From: Actinomadura sp. GC306
GTDB lineage: Bacteria; Actinomycetota; Actinomycetes; Streptosporangiales; Streptosporangiaceae
Length of the DNA stretch: 34,924 nucleotides
Assembly (NCBI RefSeq): GCF_004348665.1
Contig: NZ_SMKM01000034.1
Coordinates: 1 to 34,924 of the forward strand
Direction of reading: 5' to 3'
Part shown: in pieces, positions 23,664 to 33,056 of the stretch
How positions within the stretch are numbered: the first letter of the stretch is position 1
Layout of the letters: each line of letters begins with the position of its first letter
Made by a program: the position numbers and the translations under genes
The notes under the pieces: model-generated
Told to the model about the DNA's origin: nothing
Seen by the model: the letters and a program-made list of their open reading frames with translations, nothing else
Databases searched by the model: none

Positions 23664-24777
23664 CCGGGATCTCCGCGGGCGTGGCCCTGGGGAGCCGGAT
23701 CGTGGCGAGGAGGCCGCCGGTGGGGCGGGGGGTGAGGTCAAGGGTTCCGTCGTGGGCGCGGACGATGCTGTCCACGATCGCCAGGCCGAGGCCGACGCCG
23801 GCGTGCTCGTCGGTGCGTACGCGCTGCGTTCCGCGCTGGAACGGTTCGGTGATCGTCGATACCAGGTCCGCGGGGACGGGCCGGCCGGTGTTCTCGATCC
23901 GCAGCACGCTCTCGGCTGGCCGCGCTTCGGTGTGGACCGTGACGGTGCCGCCGGCCGGGAGGTTGTGGACGATGGCGTTCTGCACGAGGTTGGTCACCAT
24001 CCGCAGAACGAGTTCTGCGGAGCCGAGGACCTGCGCCTTCTCGCCGGTGACGTCGAGGATGATCCCGCGCTTCTCGGCATGGGGGAGCAGCGTCTCGGCG
24101 GCCTCCTCGGCGGCGAGGGACAGGTCGACCGCCTCGCGGGTGAAGGTCTTGCGGCCGGCGCGGCTGAGCAGCAGGAGCGCCTCGGTGAGGTCGATCGCGC
24201 GGGTGTTGATGGTGGAGAGGCGTTCGACGAGTTCCGCCCGGTCGCCGGCGGGGTCCTCGCGGGCGGCGTCCAGGAGGGTCTTGGTGACGGCCAGCGGGGT
24301 GCGCAGCTCGTGGGAGGCGTTCGCGGCGAACCTCTCCTGCTCGGCGACGTGGGCTTCGAGCCGGTCGAGCATGGCGTCGAACACGTCGGCGAGCTCGCGG
24401 AACTCGTCCTCGCGGCCCGGCAGCCGGATCCGGTGGGACAGCGACCCGTTCGCCGCCGTCCGCGCCGCGTCCGCGACCCGGTTGAGCGGGGCGAGCATCC
24501 GGCCGGCGAGGACCCATCCGCCCAGCAGGCCGAACACCAGCAGGAAGCCCAGTGTCGCGACCGCGGCGGGCGCGAAGCCCCGCAGGAGTTCGGAGCGGTT
24601 CGGCCCGGTGATGAGCACGACGCCGGCCCGCTGCTGGATGCGTCCCGGCTCCTCGGGGACCCAGCGCAGGACGAACACCCAGACCACCGCCAGCAGCAGG
24701 GCGCCGGCGAGCAGGAGGAATCCGGCGTAGCTGATGGTGAGCTTCAGCCGGGCGCTGAGCCCCGGACGCCTATGCAC
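23611..24777 (-). CDS. VanS-like sensor histidine kinase
   Basis: A 388-aa OmpR-class kinase. Membrane helices at about 15-38 and 69-91 enclose a very short extracellular loop of about 30 residues, as in the VanS proteins of glycopeptide-responsive actinomycetes. A HAMP linker (RMLAPLNRVADAARTAANGSLSHRI), a HisKA domain with His156 (ASHELRTPL) and an HATPase_c domain follow (NLVQNAIVHN, VGLGLAIVDSIV). GTG 24777 overlaps the regulator's stop by 8 bases. VanY- and VanJ-like genes across the divergent region suggest cell-wall-antibiotic sensing, which is inference from context. Confidence 0.85.
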   Translation of the reverse strand: MHRRPGLSARLKLTISYAGFLLLAGALLLAVVWVFVLRWVPEEPGRIQQRAGVVLITGPNRSELLRGFAPAAVATLGFLLVFGLLGGWVLAGRMLAPLNRVADAARTAANGSLSHRIRLPGREDEFRELADVFDAMLDRLEAHVAEQERFAANASHELRTPLAVTKTLLDAAREDPAGDRAELVERLSTINTRAIDLTEALLLLSRAGRKTFTREAVDLSLAAEEAAETLLPHAEKRGIILDVTGEKAQVLGSAELVLRMVTNLVQNAIVHNLPAGGTVTVHTEARPAESVLRIENTGRPVPADLVSTITEPFQRGTQRVRTDEHAGVGLGLAIVDSIVRAHDGTLDLTPRPTGGLLATIRLPRATPAEIPATKEIPGGRPAGGSRRL

Positions 24778-25459
24778 CGGTGCCGCCGGCAGGGGCGGGG
24801 CCGGTGTCGATGCGGTAGCCGACGCCGGGCACCGTGGCGATCAGCCAGGGTTCGCCCAGTCGCTTGCGCAGCGCGGAGACGGTGATGCGCACGGCGTTGG
24901 TGAAGGGGTCGGCGTTCGCGTCCCAGGCCCGCTCCAGCAGCTCTTCGGCGCTGACCACACCGCCTTCGGCGGCGACGAGGACCTCCAGGACGGCGAACTG
25001 CTTACGGGTGAGCGCGACATAGCGCCCGTCCCGGAACACCTCCCGGCGGAACGGGTCGAGCCGCAGGCCCGCGATCTCCCTGACCGGGGGCCGGGCGTGC
25101 GCGCGGCGCCGGGCCAGCGCCCGCAGCCGCAGGACGAGTTCGCGCAGCTCGAACGGCTTGGTGAGGTAGTCGTCGGCGCCCAGCCGGAACCCGGTGGCCT
25201 TGTCGTCGATCCGGTCGGCTGCGGTGAGCATCAGGATCGGCAGGCCGCTGCCGGACGCGACGATGTGCTCGGCGATCTCGTCGCCGGACGGGCCGGGGAC
25301 GTCGCGGTCGAGGACGGCGATGTCGTAGGCGTTGACGCTCAGCAGCTCCAGCGCCGTGTCGCCGTCGCCCGCGAGGTCGGCCGCGATCGCCTCCAGGCGG
25401 AGGCCGTCGCGGACGGCCTCTGCCAGCAGCGGCTCGTCCTCGACGATCAGCACTCTCAT
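24770..25459 (-). CDS. VanR-like OmpR-family response regulator
   Basis: A 229-aa protein. The receiver domain has acidic residues E7/D8, phospho-acceptor Asp51 (VLDRDVPG), Thr79 in LMLTAADR and Lys in LTKPF. A winged-helix OmpR/PhoB DNA-binding domain follows (VALTRKQFAVLEVLVAAEGGVVSAEELLERAW, ITVSALRKRLGEPWLIATVPGVGYRI). ATG 25459 has CGGGAG just before it. It is transcribed first, then the kinase. Direct repeats 11 bp apart in the divergent region are a natural binding site. Confidence 0.9.
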   Translation of the reverse strand: MRVLIVEDEPLLAEAVRDGLRLEAIAADLAGDGDTALELLSVNAYDIAVLDRDVPGPSGDEIAEHIVASGSGLPILMLTAADRIDDKATGFRLGADDYLTKPFELRELVLRLRALARRRAHARPPVREIAGLRLDPFRREVFRDGRYVALTRKQFAVLEVLVAAEGGVVSAEELLERAWDANADPFTNAVRITVSALRKRLGEPWLIATVPGVGYRIDTGPAPAGGTGA

Positions 25460-25481
25460 GCTCCCGATGGTAGGAACCGGT

Positions 25482-25500
25482 GTGTATCGCCGGTGTATCG
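25482..25500. promoter_or_regulatory. Direct-repeat operator between vanR-like and vanY-like genes
   Basis: GTGTATCG occurs at 25482-25489 and again at 25493-25500, a period of exactly 11 bp, the spacing OmpR-family regulators bind as head-to-tail dimers. It lies 10 bases upstream of a minus-strand -10-like TACCAT (25467-25472) for the regulator and 48 bases before the vanY-like start, so one site could serve both directions. Confidence 0.55.
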
Positions 25501-25547
25501 AAAACCGCATACGCAGCGGCAACATCGCCCTGCCTTGACTGGGCGGC

Positions 25548-26258
25548 ATGAATGCGTCCCCACCGCCGGCGCGCCCGAGGACCCGCCGGATCCGACTGCT
25601 CCTCGCCGTCGCGCTGCTGCTCGTCCCGGCCGCCGTCGCCGCGGCTCTCGGCCACCGGTCGCAGGATGCGTCCTCGCCCCCGCCCGAACCCTTGTGGTCC
25701 TCGCTGCCGGCCTCGCCCTCGTCCTCCTCGCCCGCACCGCCCTCCTCCGCATCGCCCTCCTCCGCACCGGCCTCGGAAGCACCGCCCGAGCGACCGGGTG
25801 CGGTCGGTGAGGCCGATGGCGTCGTCCCTTACGGCGTGACGGTCTTCAACGACGCGGTTCCGGCCGTGACCAACCTCGATCCACACCTTCTCGACGCCCT
25901 CCGCCGGGCGGCGGCCGATGCCGCCGGCGACGGGATCGAGTTTTACGTCAACAGCGGCTGGCGCTCCGCCGAGTACCAGGAGCGGCTGTTCCGCCGGGCG
26001 GTCTCCGAGCACGGGTCCGAAGCCGCCGCCGCCCGCTGGGTGGCCACCGCGGACACGTCCCTCCACGTGGCGGGAGAGGCCGCCGACATTGGGCACTCCG
26101 ATGCCACGTCGTGGCTGTCCGAGCATGGTGCCCGGTACGGGCTGTGCCAGATTTACCGGAACGAGCCCTGGCACTACGAGCTGCGCACCGAGGCAATTCA
26201 TCGCGGCTGCCCGCGCATGTACGCCGATCCCACGCAAGACCCGAGGATGCGCCGGTGA
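25548..26258 (+). CDS. VanY-like D-alanyl-D-alanine carboxypeptidase
   Basis: A 236-aa membrane-anchored enzyme that should remove the terminal D-Ala of peptidoglycan precursors or stems. An N-terminal anchor (about 15-34) is followed by a low-complexity Pro/Ser linker (about 41-85) and a VanY domain. Its zinc and catalytic residues are in SLHVAGEAADIG (H173, D180) and EPWHYE (E206, H209). The entry motif VNSGWRSAEYQ is also typical. ATG 25548 begins a frame without a clear ribosome site. The stop overlaps the vanJ-like start as GTGA. Loss of D-Ala reduces glycopeptide targets, in keeping with the Van-like regulators. Confidence 0.88.
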   Translation: MNASPPPARPRTRRIRLLLAVALLLVPAAVAAALGHRSQDASSPPPEPLWSSLPASPSSSSPAPPSSASPSSAPASEAPPERPGAVGEADGVVPYGVTVFNDAVPAVTNLDPHLLDALRRAAADAAGDGIEFYVNSGWRSAEYQERLFRRAVSEHGSEAAAARWVATADTSLHVAGEAADIGHSDATSWLSEHGARYGLCQIYRNEPWHYELRTEAIHRGCPRMYADPTQDPRMRR

Positions 26259-27244
26259 CCGGCGGCGACTTCCAGCCGGAACCGTGGAGGCGCGGCCTGG
26301 TCCTCGCGGCACTGGCCCTGCTGCTGGGCCTGTTCGTCTCGCTGCACGCGGCGATCCCGAACCGGATCGGGAACCTCGGCAGCCTGGTGGAGACCTTCCT
26401 GCCATGGTCCGGTCTGCTCGTCCCGGTGCTGCTGGCCGGGGCGCTGTGGCGCCGCTCCGCCTCCGCGACGGCCGCGCTGCTGGTGCCGGTCGTGGCCTGG
26501 CTGAACCTCTTCGGCGGGCTGCTCACCGACAAGTCCGACCCAGGCGCCGACCTCACCGTGGTCGGTAACAACGTCGGCGCCGACAACCCCGATCCGGCCG
26601 GAACCGCCCGCGAGCTGGCCGCCTCCGGGGCGGACGTGCTGGCCCTGCAAGAGCTGACCGATCAGGCCGAGGGCACGTACGAGAGGGAACTGGCCGAGGC
26701 GTACCCGCACCACGCGGTCCAGGGCACGGTCGGGCTGTGGAGCCGGCTCCCGCTGTCGGACGTCCGGCCGATCGACATCCAGATGGACTACGGGCCGGCG
26801 GCGGCCACCAGGTCGGCCGACGTCAAGATGAGCTACAACCGCGCTCTGCGCGCCACGGTGACCACGGAGCACGGGCCGCTCGCGGTGTACGTGGCCCACC
26901 TGGGGTCCGCCCGCGTGAACCCCAGGGCGGGATTCTGGACGACCCACCGCGACAGAGGCGCGAAGGCCCTCGGCAAGGCCATCGCCGCGGAGCGGAACGA
27001 GCGGGTGGTGCTGCTCGGCGACCTGAACGGCGTCATGGACGACCGCGCGTTCGCGGGCATCACCGCGCACCTGCGCTCGGCCCATGACGAGGCCGGACAC
27101 GGCTTCGACTTCACGTGGCCGGCACGGTTCCCGCTGGTGCGGATCGACCATGTCCTGGTCCGGGGCGTGAAACCGCGAACCGCATGGGTGCTGCCGCCCA
27201 CCGCCAGCGACCACCGTCCGGTGGCGGCCGGTATCGCCTGGTGA
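26255..27244 (+). CDS. VanJ-like membrane protein with endonuclease/exonuclease/phosphatase domain
   Basis: A 329-aa protein. Three membrane helices (about 14-34, 49-65, 70-90) precede an extracellular EEP-superfamily domain. Its catalytic signature is complete: Glu133 in LALQEL, GDLN at 255-258, a RIDHVL strand and SDHRP at 318-322. This is the architecture of VanJ, a Streptomyces membrane protein that gives resistance to teicoplanin-type antibiotics and probably acts on undecaprenyl-linked lipid phosphates. GTG 26255 overlaps the vanY-like stop, so the two are coupled. The name is by architecture; other EEP membrane phosphatases look similar. Confidence 0.8.
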   Translation: MTGGDFQPEPWRRGLVLAALALLLGLFVSLHAAIPNRIGNLGSLVETFLPWSGLLVPVLLAGALWRRSASATAALLVPVVAWLNLFGGLLTDKSDPGADLTVVGNNVGADNPDPAGTARELAASGADVLALQELTDQAEGTYERELAEAYPHHAVQGTVGLWSRLPLSDVRPIDIQMDYGPAAATRSADVKMSYNRALRATVTTEHGPLAVYVAHLGSARVNPRAGFWTTHRDRGAKALGKAIAAERNERVVLLGDLNGVMDDRAFAGITAHLRSAHDEAGHGFDFTWPARFPLVRIDHVLVRGVKPRTAWVLPPTASDHRPVAAGIAW

Positions 27245-27313
27245 CGGCGGGGGGTGTGAAAGCCGTGGAAGGCGGCTTGAGCGTGCCGGAGCGGAGCCGG
27301 TTGGATGCAAAGT

Positions 27314-27325
27314 GAAAGCGCTTTC
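27314..27325. promoter_or_regulatory. Isolated LacI-type palindrome
   Basis: GAAAGCGCTTTC is a perfect 12-bp palindrome with the central GC|GC of LacI/GalR-family operators. It lies 70 bases past the vanJ-like stop and 100 bases past the end of rox, so no start codon of a real gene is nearby. It differs from the GAGAGCGCTCTC sites at the glucan locus 3 kb away. Confidence 0.45.
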
Positions 27326-27368
27326 TAGTCCTAGTCGAGGTGAGTGCCGTGATAATCCGCTTCGTGCT

Positions 27369-27398
27369 GGCGCGTCGCTGGTGCGTCGCTAGCGCGCC
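27369..27398. terminator. Weak hairpin between convergent vanJ-like and rox genes
   Basis: GGCG + CGCT pair with AGCG + CGCC around an 11-base loop and a 3-base bulge. The position between two convergent stops suits a terminator. The short duplicated GCGTCGCT inside contributes to the fold. No T-run. Confidence 0.3.
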
Positions 27399-27425
27399 CG
27401 GACCGCCCCGGACGAACTCGAACCT

Positions 27426-28901
<1,476 letters not shown>

Positions 28902-28955
28902 TCAATCGCCGACCGTGACGGGAAGGGGGAGCACCCACTTCGCTGCAACGTTCAT
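28902..28955 (-). CDS. 17-aa leader peptide upstream of rox
   Basis: ATG 28955 is preceded by AGGAGGTGA (28961-28969) at 8 bases, the best Shine-Dalgarno in the window. The frame encodes MNVAAKWVLPLPVTVGD and stops at TGA 28902-28904, 53 bases before rox. A promoter-like TTGGAC-N18-TAGGTT lies about 40 bases upstream. The peptide has no secretion signal or repeated codon, so it may act through its translation rather than as a product. It could be a regulatory upstream ORF or a true micropeptide. Confidence 0.6.
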   Translation of the reverse strand: MNVAAKWVLPLPVTVGD

Positions 28956-28991
28956 GGGTCTCACCTCCTCAAGCGATGTCACGTCGGCTGC

Positions 28992-29021
28992 AACCTACAA
29001 GCCCACAAATCCTCCGTCCAA
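28992..29021 (-). promoter_or_regulatory. Promoter of the leader ORF-rox transcript
   Basis: Minus-strand TTGGAC (29016-29021) and TAGGTT (28992-28997) are separated by 18 bases, a housekeeping-sigma-like promoter. Transcription would start near 28985, giving about 30 bases before the leader ATG. Confidence 0.45.
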
Positions 29022-29056
29022 CCCTTTTCCACACGAGGCCGGTCGAGAGCACGGCG

Positions 29057-29089
29057 CCGCCGCCGGACCCTCGGCGGGTCCGGCGGCGG
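29057..29089 (-). terminator. Terminator of the GH16 glucanase gene
   Basis: A perfect 14-bp stem (29057-29070 with 29076-29089; core CGGACCC/GGGTCCG) around loop TCGGC starts 14 bases past the glucanase stop. It separates that gene from the rox promoter downstream. Confidence 0.75.
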
Positions 29090-29103
29090 GCGGGGGCGGG
29101 TCC

Positions 29104-30498
29104 TCAGCCGGCGAACGTGAACCAGTTGAGGTTGACGAAGTCGGCCGGCTGGCCGCTGCTGAAGGTGACGTAGACGGTGTGGGTGCCGGTCACCCCGGAG
29201 ATGTTGGCGGGTATCGTCCGCCAGCTCTGCCAGCCGCCGGTGTTGCCGACGGCGAAGCTGCCGAGCACCTGGCCCGTCGGGCTGCCCAGCCGGACCTGCA
29301 CCAGGCCGCTCACCCCGGCCGGCGCGCCCGAGGCGACCCTCGCCTTGAACTGCGTCGCCGGGCTGCCGCCGAAGTCGACGTTGTCGTAGCGGAGCCAATC
29401 GCCGTTGCTGATGTAGGCGACGTTCTGGCCGCCCCCGGAGTCGGTCGTCGTCTCAAGCCGCGTGCCCGACTCGGCCTGGCGGCTCTCCGCCTGGATGGTC
29501 GAGCGGGCGTCGACGCCGTCGCCCGGCTGCGGCTCGCCGCCGGAGTCGCCGCTCTGCCAGACCGCGACGTAGTCGACGAGCATGGGGCGTCCCGACACGG
29601 TGTCGGCGGTGGGGGTGCCGTGCCCGGCGACGCCGTTGGGGAACGCGCCGCCCATGGCCACGTTGAGCAGCAGGAAGTAGCCCGCGTGCTCGGTCATGTT
29701 CGCCCACGTGGTGGCGTCGAGCTGGTTCTGGCTGACGCTGTGGTACTGCTGGCCGTCCACGTACCAGCGGAGCTGGTTGGGGCTGACGCTGCGGTCCCAC
29801 TCGAAGCGGTAGGTGTGCATCGCCGACTGGCAGGACGCCCCCGGGCAGGTGCGGCTCGCGCCGATCCCGGTGCTCTCGTTGCACGCCCCGCCGGGGGCGG
29901 TGCCGCAGTGCAGGACGCCCCAGACCGAGTTGATCCCGTTGACGTTCTCCATGATGTCGAACTCGCCGATGCCCGGCCAGTTGTGGTAATTGCCCCGGTA
30001 CGGGGAGCCGAGGGCCCAGAACGCCGGCCAGTAGCCGAGGGCCTGGGCGCCGGTGACGTTCGGCACCTGGAGGCGTCCCTCGATGCGCAGGACGCGTCCG
30101 GCGGCGGGCTTGAAGTCGGTGCGCCGGGTCTCGATGCGGGCCGACGTCCACTCGCCCGAGGACGACTTGAGCGGGGTGATCCGCAGGTTGCCGCCGCCGT
30201 CCAGCGCGATGTTGGCGGGGTCGGCGGTGTAGCGCTGGATCTCGCCGGTGCCCCAGTTCGCGGGGCCGCCCGGGTAGCTGTGGCCGGTGTCGATGATCCA
30301 GTTCGCGGACGAGGGGAGCGCGCCGGCCGCGCCGTCGAAGTCGTCGCTCCAGACCAGGCTCCAGCCGTCCGGGGGCGGCGGGACGGACGCGCCGGCCGCC
30401 GGGGACAGCGCGGCGGTAGCGACCGCCGCCGGCAGCACGGCGGCGGCCACGGCGAGCGCGCACCTGCGCCGGCGGCGGGGGCGTCTCAGTTGCGTCAT
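29104..30498 (-). CDS. Secreted GH16 endo-beta-1,3-glucanase (laminarinase) with CBM6
   Basis: A 464-aa exoenzyme that should hydrolyse beta-1,3-glucans such as laminarin or fungal wall glucan. A twin-Arg-rich, Ala-rich signal peptide (1-37) is followed by a GH16 domain (about 44-315). Its catalytic block is GEFDIMENVN (E179, D181, E184), with NWGTGEIQRYT and YFLLLNVAMGG also typical of the family. A short Gly/Asp linker leads to a CBM6 carbohydrate-binding module (about 334-464: NVAYISNGDWLRYDNVDFG ... WFTFAG). ATG 30498 follows GGGAGG by 9 bases. It is divergent from the sugar importer, and a LacI-type palindrome lies by its promoter. Confidence 0.92.
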   Translation of the reverse strand: MTQLRRPRRRRRCALAVAAAVLPAAVATAALSPAAGASVPPPPDGWSLVWSDDFDGAAGALPSSANWIIDTGHSYPGGPANWGTGEIQRYTADPANIALDGGGNLRITPLKSSSGEWTSARIETRRTDFKPAAGRVLRIEGRLQVPNVTGAQALGYWPAFWALGSPYRGNYHNWPGIGEFDIMENVNGINSVWGVLHCGTAPGGACNESTGIGASRTCPGASCQSAMHTYRFEWDRSVSPNQLRWYVDGQQYHSVSQNQLDATTWANMTEHAGYFLLLNVAMGGAFPNGVAGHGTPTADTVSGRPMLVDYVAVWQSGDSGGEPQPGDGVDARSTIQAESRQAESGTRLETTTDSGGGQNVAYISNGDWLRYDNVDFGGSPATQFKARVASGAPAGVSGLVQVRLGSPTGQVLGSFAVGNTGGWQSWRTIPANISGVTGTHTVYVTFSSGQPADFVNLNWFTFAG

Positions 30499-30561
30499 GG
30501 CGGGGGCCTCCCAGAGTTGGGGTGGAGCAGGCGCGGGGGTGCCTGCCCTCTGGTTGGGGCC

Positions 30562-30610
30562 AATGTCGTCCGTCGGCGCGCACCCGTCAAGGGCTAAGAG
30601 AGCGCTCTCT
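30562..30610 (-). promoter_or_regulatory. Glucanase promoter with LacI-type operator
   Basis: Minus strand: TTGACG (30585-30590), 17 bases, GACATT (30562-30567), about 55 bases before the start codon. The 14-bp palindrome AGAGAGCGCTCTCT (30597-30610) sits 6 bases upstream of the -35. The site resembles CebR-type operators, whose core is GAGCGCTC. Confidence 0.6.
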
Positions 30611-30682
30611 CGAGCCTCTTCGGCCCGACCTGGCCCCTGAACAGGTGTTTCATCAACACAAAGTTCCAGAAATAACAGCTCT

Positions 30683-30740
30683 GAGAGTCGCTCTCTTGAC
30701 AGTCTCGGCACGTGGAGCCATCCTCTGCGAGAGCGCTCTC
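30683..30740 (+). promoter_or_regulatory. ABC-importer promoter with two operator-like palindromes
   Basis: GAGAG-TCG-CTCTC (30683-30695) directly abuts a consensus -35 TTGACA (30696-30701). A second palindrome, GAGAGCGCTCTC (30729-30740), lies about where transcription starts and 43 bases before the lipoprotein ATG. The -10 is weak (about 30719-30724). Two flanking sites suggest repressor looping or double blocking. The odd 3-base centre of the first site may make it weaker. Confidence 0.55.
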
Positions 30741-30783
30741 TCAGCCGGACCCGGTGCCCCCCACTCCACCTCCGAGGACAGCC

Positions 30784-32085
30784 ATGCGCAGATCTCACCG
30801 CCGTCTCGCCTCCGGCCTCGTGTCCGCCGCCCTGCTGGCGTTCGGCCTCTCCGCCTGCGGGAACGCGGGCTCCGACGCCGGCGGCGACGGCACGGTCACG
30901 CTGACCGTCGACACCTTCAGCACCTTCGGCTACGAGGAGCTGTTCAAGCAGTACGAAACCGCCAACCCCGGGATCAAGATCAAGCACCGCAACGTGGTGC
31001 AGCTCGACGAGTACCTGCCCCGCCTGCAGCAGTGGATCGCCGCGGGCAGCGGCGCCGGGGACGTCGTCGCCATCGAGGAGGGCATCCTCACCCGGTTCAT
31101 GGCCGAGCCCGGCAAGTTCGTGAACCTGCTCGACCACGGGGCGGGCGAGCTCAAGGGCGACTTCCTCGACTGGAAGTGGAAGCAGGCGCTCAGCCCGGAC
31201 GGCAAGTACCTGGTCGGCCTCGGCACCGACATCGGCGGCCTCGCCATGTGCTACCGCACCGACCTGTTCGACAAGGCCGGGCTGCCGACCGACCGCGACG
31301 AGGTCGGCAAGCTCTGGCCGACATGGGACGCCTACATCGAGACCGGCCGCAAGTACGCCGCCGAGGTGCGGGACGCCAAGTTCGTCGACGGCTCGGTGAA
31401 CCTCTTCAACACGATCCTCGCCCAGACCGCGAGCCAGAGCACCGGCCACACGTTCTTCGACCCCTCCGGCAAGCTCGTGGCCGGCACCAACCCCCCGGTC
31501 CGGAACGCGTGGGACACCACCCTGAAGATCCAGCAGGCCGGGCTGTCGGCGGGGCTGAAGTCGTTCGAGCCGAGCTGGGGCTCCGGCTTCAAGCAGGCGA
31601 AGTTCGCCACCATCGCGTGCCCGTCCTGGATGCTCGGCGTCATCAAGGAGAACGCCGGCGCGGAGGCGGCCGGCAAGTGGGACGTCGCGACGATCCCGGG
31701 CGGCTCGGGCAGCCGCGGCGGCTCCTTCCTGGCGGTGCCCAAGCAGAGCAAGCACGCCGAGGAAGCCGCCGAGCTGGTCAAGTACCTCACCAGCGTGCAG
31801 AGCCAGATCGCCGCGTTCAAGGCCCGCAACAACCTGCCGTCGTCCCCGCAGGCGCTGGACGACCCCGCGGTGACCTCGTTCAAGAACGAGTACTTCAACG
31901 ACGCGCCGGTCGGCAAGATCTACGGCAGCGGCGCCAAGGCGATCAAGCCGCTCTACCTGGGCGCCGCCAGTAACCCGGTGCAGCAGCGCTTCGAAGACGC
32001 GCTGCTCGCCCTTGAGCAGGACAGGCTGAAGCCCGACGCCGCCTGGCAGAAGGCCCTCGAAGACGCCGAACGCGAGGCTCGATGA
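30784..32085 (+). CDS. Sugar ABC transporter substrate-binding lipoprotein
   Basis: A 433-aa family 1 extracellular solute-binding protein. A lipoprotein signal ends in the lipobox LSAC, with lipidated Cys25. The mature part has the family's FSTFGYEELFKQYETANPGIKIK opening, an IGGLAMCYRTDLFDKAGLP segment and a FLAVPKQSKHAEEAAELVKYL helix. Ligand is probably a beta-glucoside oligosaccharide (cellobiose- or laminaribiose-type), judged from the flanking GH16 and GH1 enzymes. ATG 30784 with GAGGA 6 bases upstream is preferred over a GTG at 30712, which lies in the operator region. It overlaps the next gene by ATGA. Confidence 0.9.
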   Translation: MRRSHRRLASGLVSAALLAFGLSACGNAGSDAGGDGTVTLTVDTFSTFGYEELFKQYETANPGIKIKHRNVVQLDEYLPRLQQWIAAGSGAGDVVAIEEGILTRFMAEPGKFVNLLDHGAGELKGDFLDWKWKQALSPDGKYLVGLGTDIGGLAMCYRTDLFDKAGLPTDRDEVGKLWPTWDAYIETGRKYAAEVRDAKFVDGSVNLFNTILAQTASQSTGHTFFDPSGKLVAGTNPPVRNAWDTTLKIQQAGLSAGLKSFEPSWGSGFKQAKFATIACPSWMLGVIKENAGAEAAGKWDVATIPGGSGSRGGSFLAVPKQSKHAEEAAELVKYLTSVQSQIAAFKARNNLPSSPQALDDPAVTSFKNEYFNDAPVGKIYGSGAKAIKPLYLGAASNPVQQRFEDALLALEQDRLKPDAAWQKALEDAEREAR

Positions 32086-33056
32086 CGGTCTCCATCGGCT
32101 CCCGCGCGGGAACCCGGGCGGCGGTCTCGCCGCCCGGGGCCCCGCCCCCGCGCCGCGGGACGCGCACCCTGCTCGCCAGGTGGGACGTGAAGTTCTCGCC
32201 CTACCTGTTCGTCTCCCCGTACTTCCTGCTGTTCTTCCTCTTCGGGCTCTTCCCGATGGGCTACACGGTCTGGGTGGCCCTGCACGACTGGGAGCTGCTC
32301 GGCACCCGCGAGTTCGTCGGCCTGGAGAACTTCCGGCTCGTGCTGGCCGACCCGCAGTTCTGGAACTCGGTCCGCAACACCCTCGCGATGTTCGTCATCG
32401 CCACCGTCCCGCAGCTCCTGCTCGCGCTGGTGCTGGCGAACGCGCTCAACCAGCGGATGCGCGGGCGGACCCTGGTGCGGATGGGCGTGCTCGTCCCGAT
32501 GGTCACCTCCATCGCGGCGGTGGCCATCGTCTTCGGCCAGCTGTTCAGCCGCGACTTCGGCATGGTCAACTGGGTGCTCGGCTGGTTCGGGGTAGAGCAG
32601 CTCGACTGGACCGCGCGGCGCTGGACGTCCTGGCTGGCGATCTCGGTGATGGTCGACTGGCGGTGGACGGGCTACAACGCGCTGATCTACCTGGCCGCGA
32701 TGCAGTCCGTCCCGCGCGACCTGTACGAGGCCGCGGCGATCGACGGCGCCTCCCGGGCCCGCCAGTTCTGGACGATCACCCTGCCGATGCTGCGGCCGAC
32801 CATCATCTTCACCGCGATCGTCTCCACGATCGGCGGGTTCCAGCTGTTCACCGAGCCGCTGCTGTTCGGCAACGGCGACATGGCCGGGGGATCGCTGCGG
32901 CAGTTCCAGACGGTCACCATGTACATGTTCGAGAACGCGTTCCGGCGGTTCGACTACGGCTACGCGTCCGCCGTCTCCTGGATGCTCTTCATGCTCATCC
33001 TGCTCGGCTCCCTCCTCAACTTCCTGTGGCTGCGGCGCATGGGAGGGACCAGATGA
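32082..33056 (+). CDS. Sugar ABC transporter permease (MalF/CebF type)
   Basis: A 324-aa inner-membrane permease with six or seven membrane helices (first at about 37-60, FSPYLFVSPYFLLFFLFGLFP). The EAA loop that contacts the ATPase reads YEAAAIDGASRARQFWTITLPML. Coupled by ATGA overlaps to genes on both sides. No ATP-binding subunit is encoded nearby. In Streptomyces such importers share a general ATPase, MsiK, so a remote copy is expected. Confidence 0.92.
   Translation: MTVSIGSRAGTRAAVSPPGAPPPRRGTRTLLARWDVKFSPYLFVSPYFLLFFLFGLFPMGYTVWVALHDWELLGTREFVGLENFRLVLADPQFWNSVRNTLAMFVIATVPQLLLALVLANALNQRMRGRTLVRMGVLVPMVTSIAAVAIVFGQLFSRDFGMVNWVLGWFGVEQLDWTARRWTSWLAISVMVDWRWTGYNALIYLAAMQSVPRDLYEAAAIDGASRARQFWTITLPMLRPTIIFTAIVSTIGGFQLFTEPLLFGNGDMAGGSLRQFQTVTMYMFENAFRRFDYGYASAVSWMLFMLILLGSLLNFLWLRRMGGTR

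Noticed and set aside
25668-25800. Low-complexity CCTCCTC/CCG repeats as a tandem repeat array or origin
   Set aside because: They encode the Pro/Ser linker of the VanY-like protein and keep its frame.
27351-27395. Short frame starting GTGATAATCCGC after the orphan palindrome
   Set aside because: Only 14 codons, no ribosome site, and it overlaps a hairpin and a short GCGTCGCT duplication.
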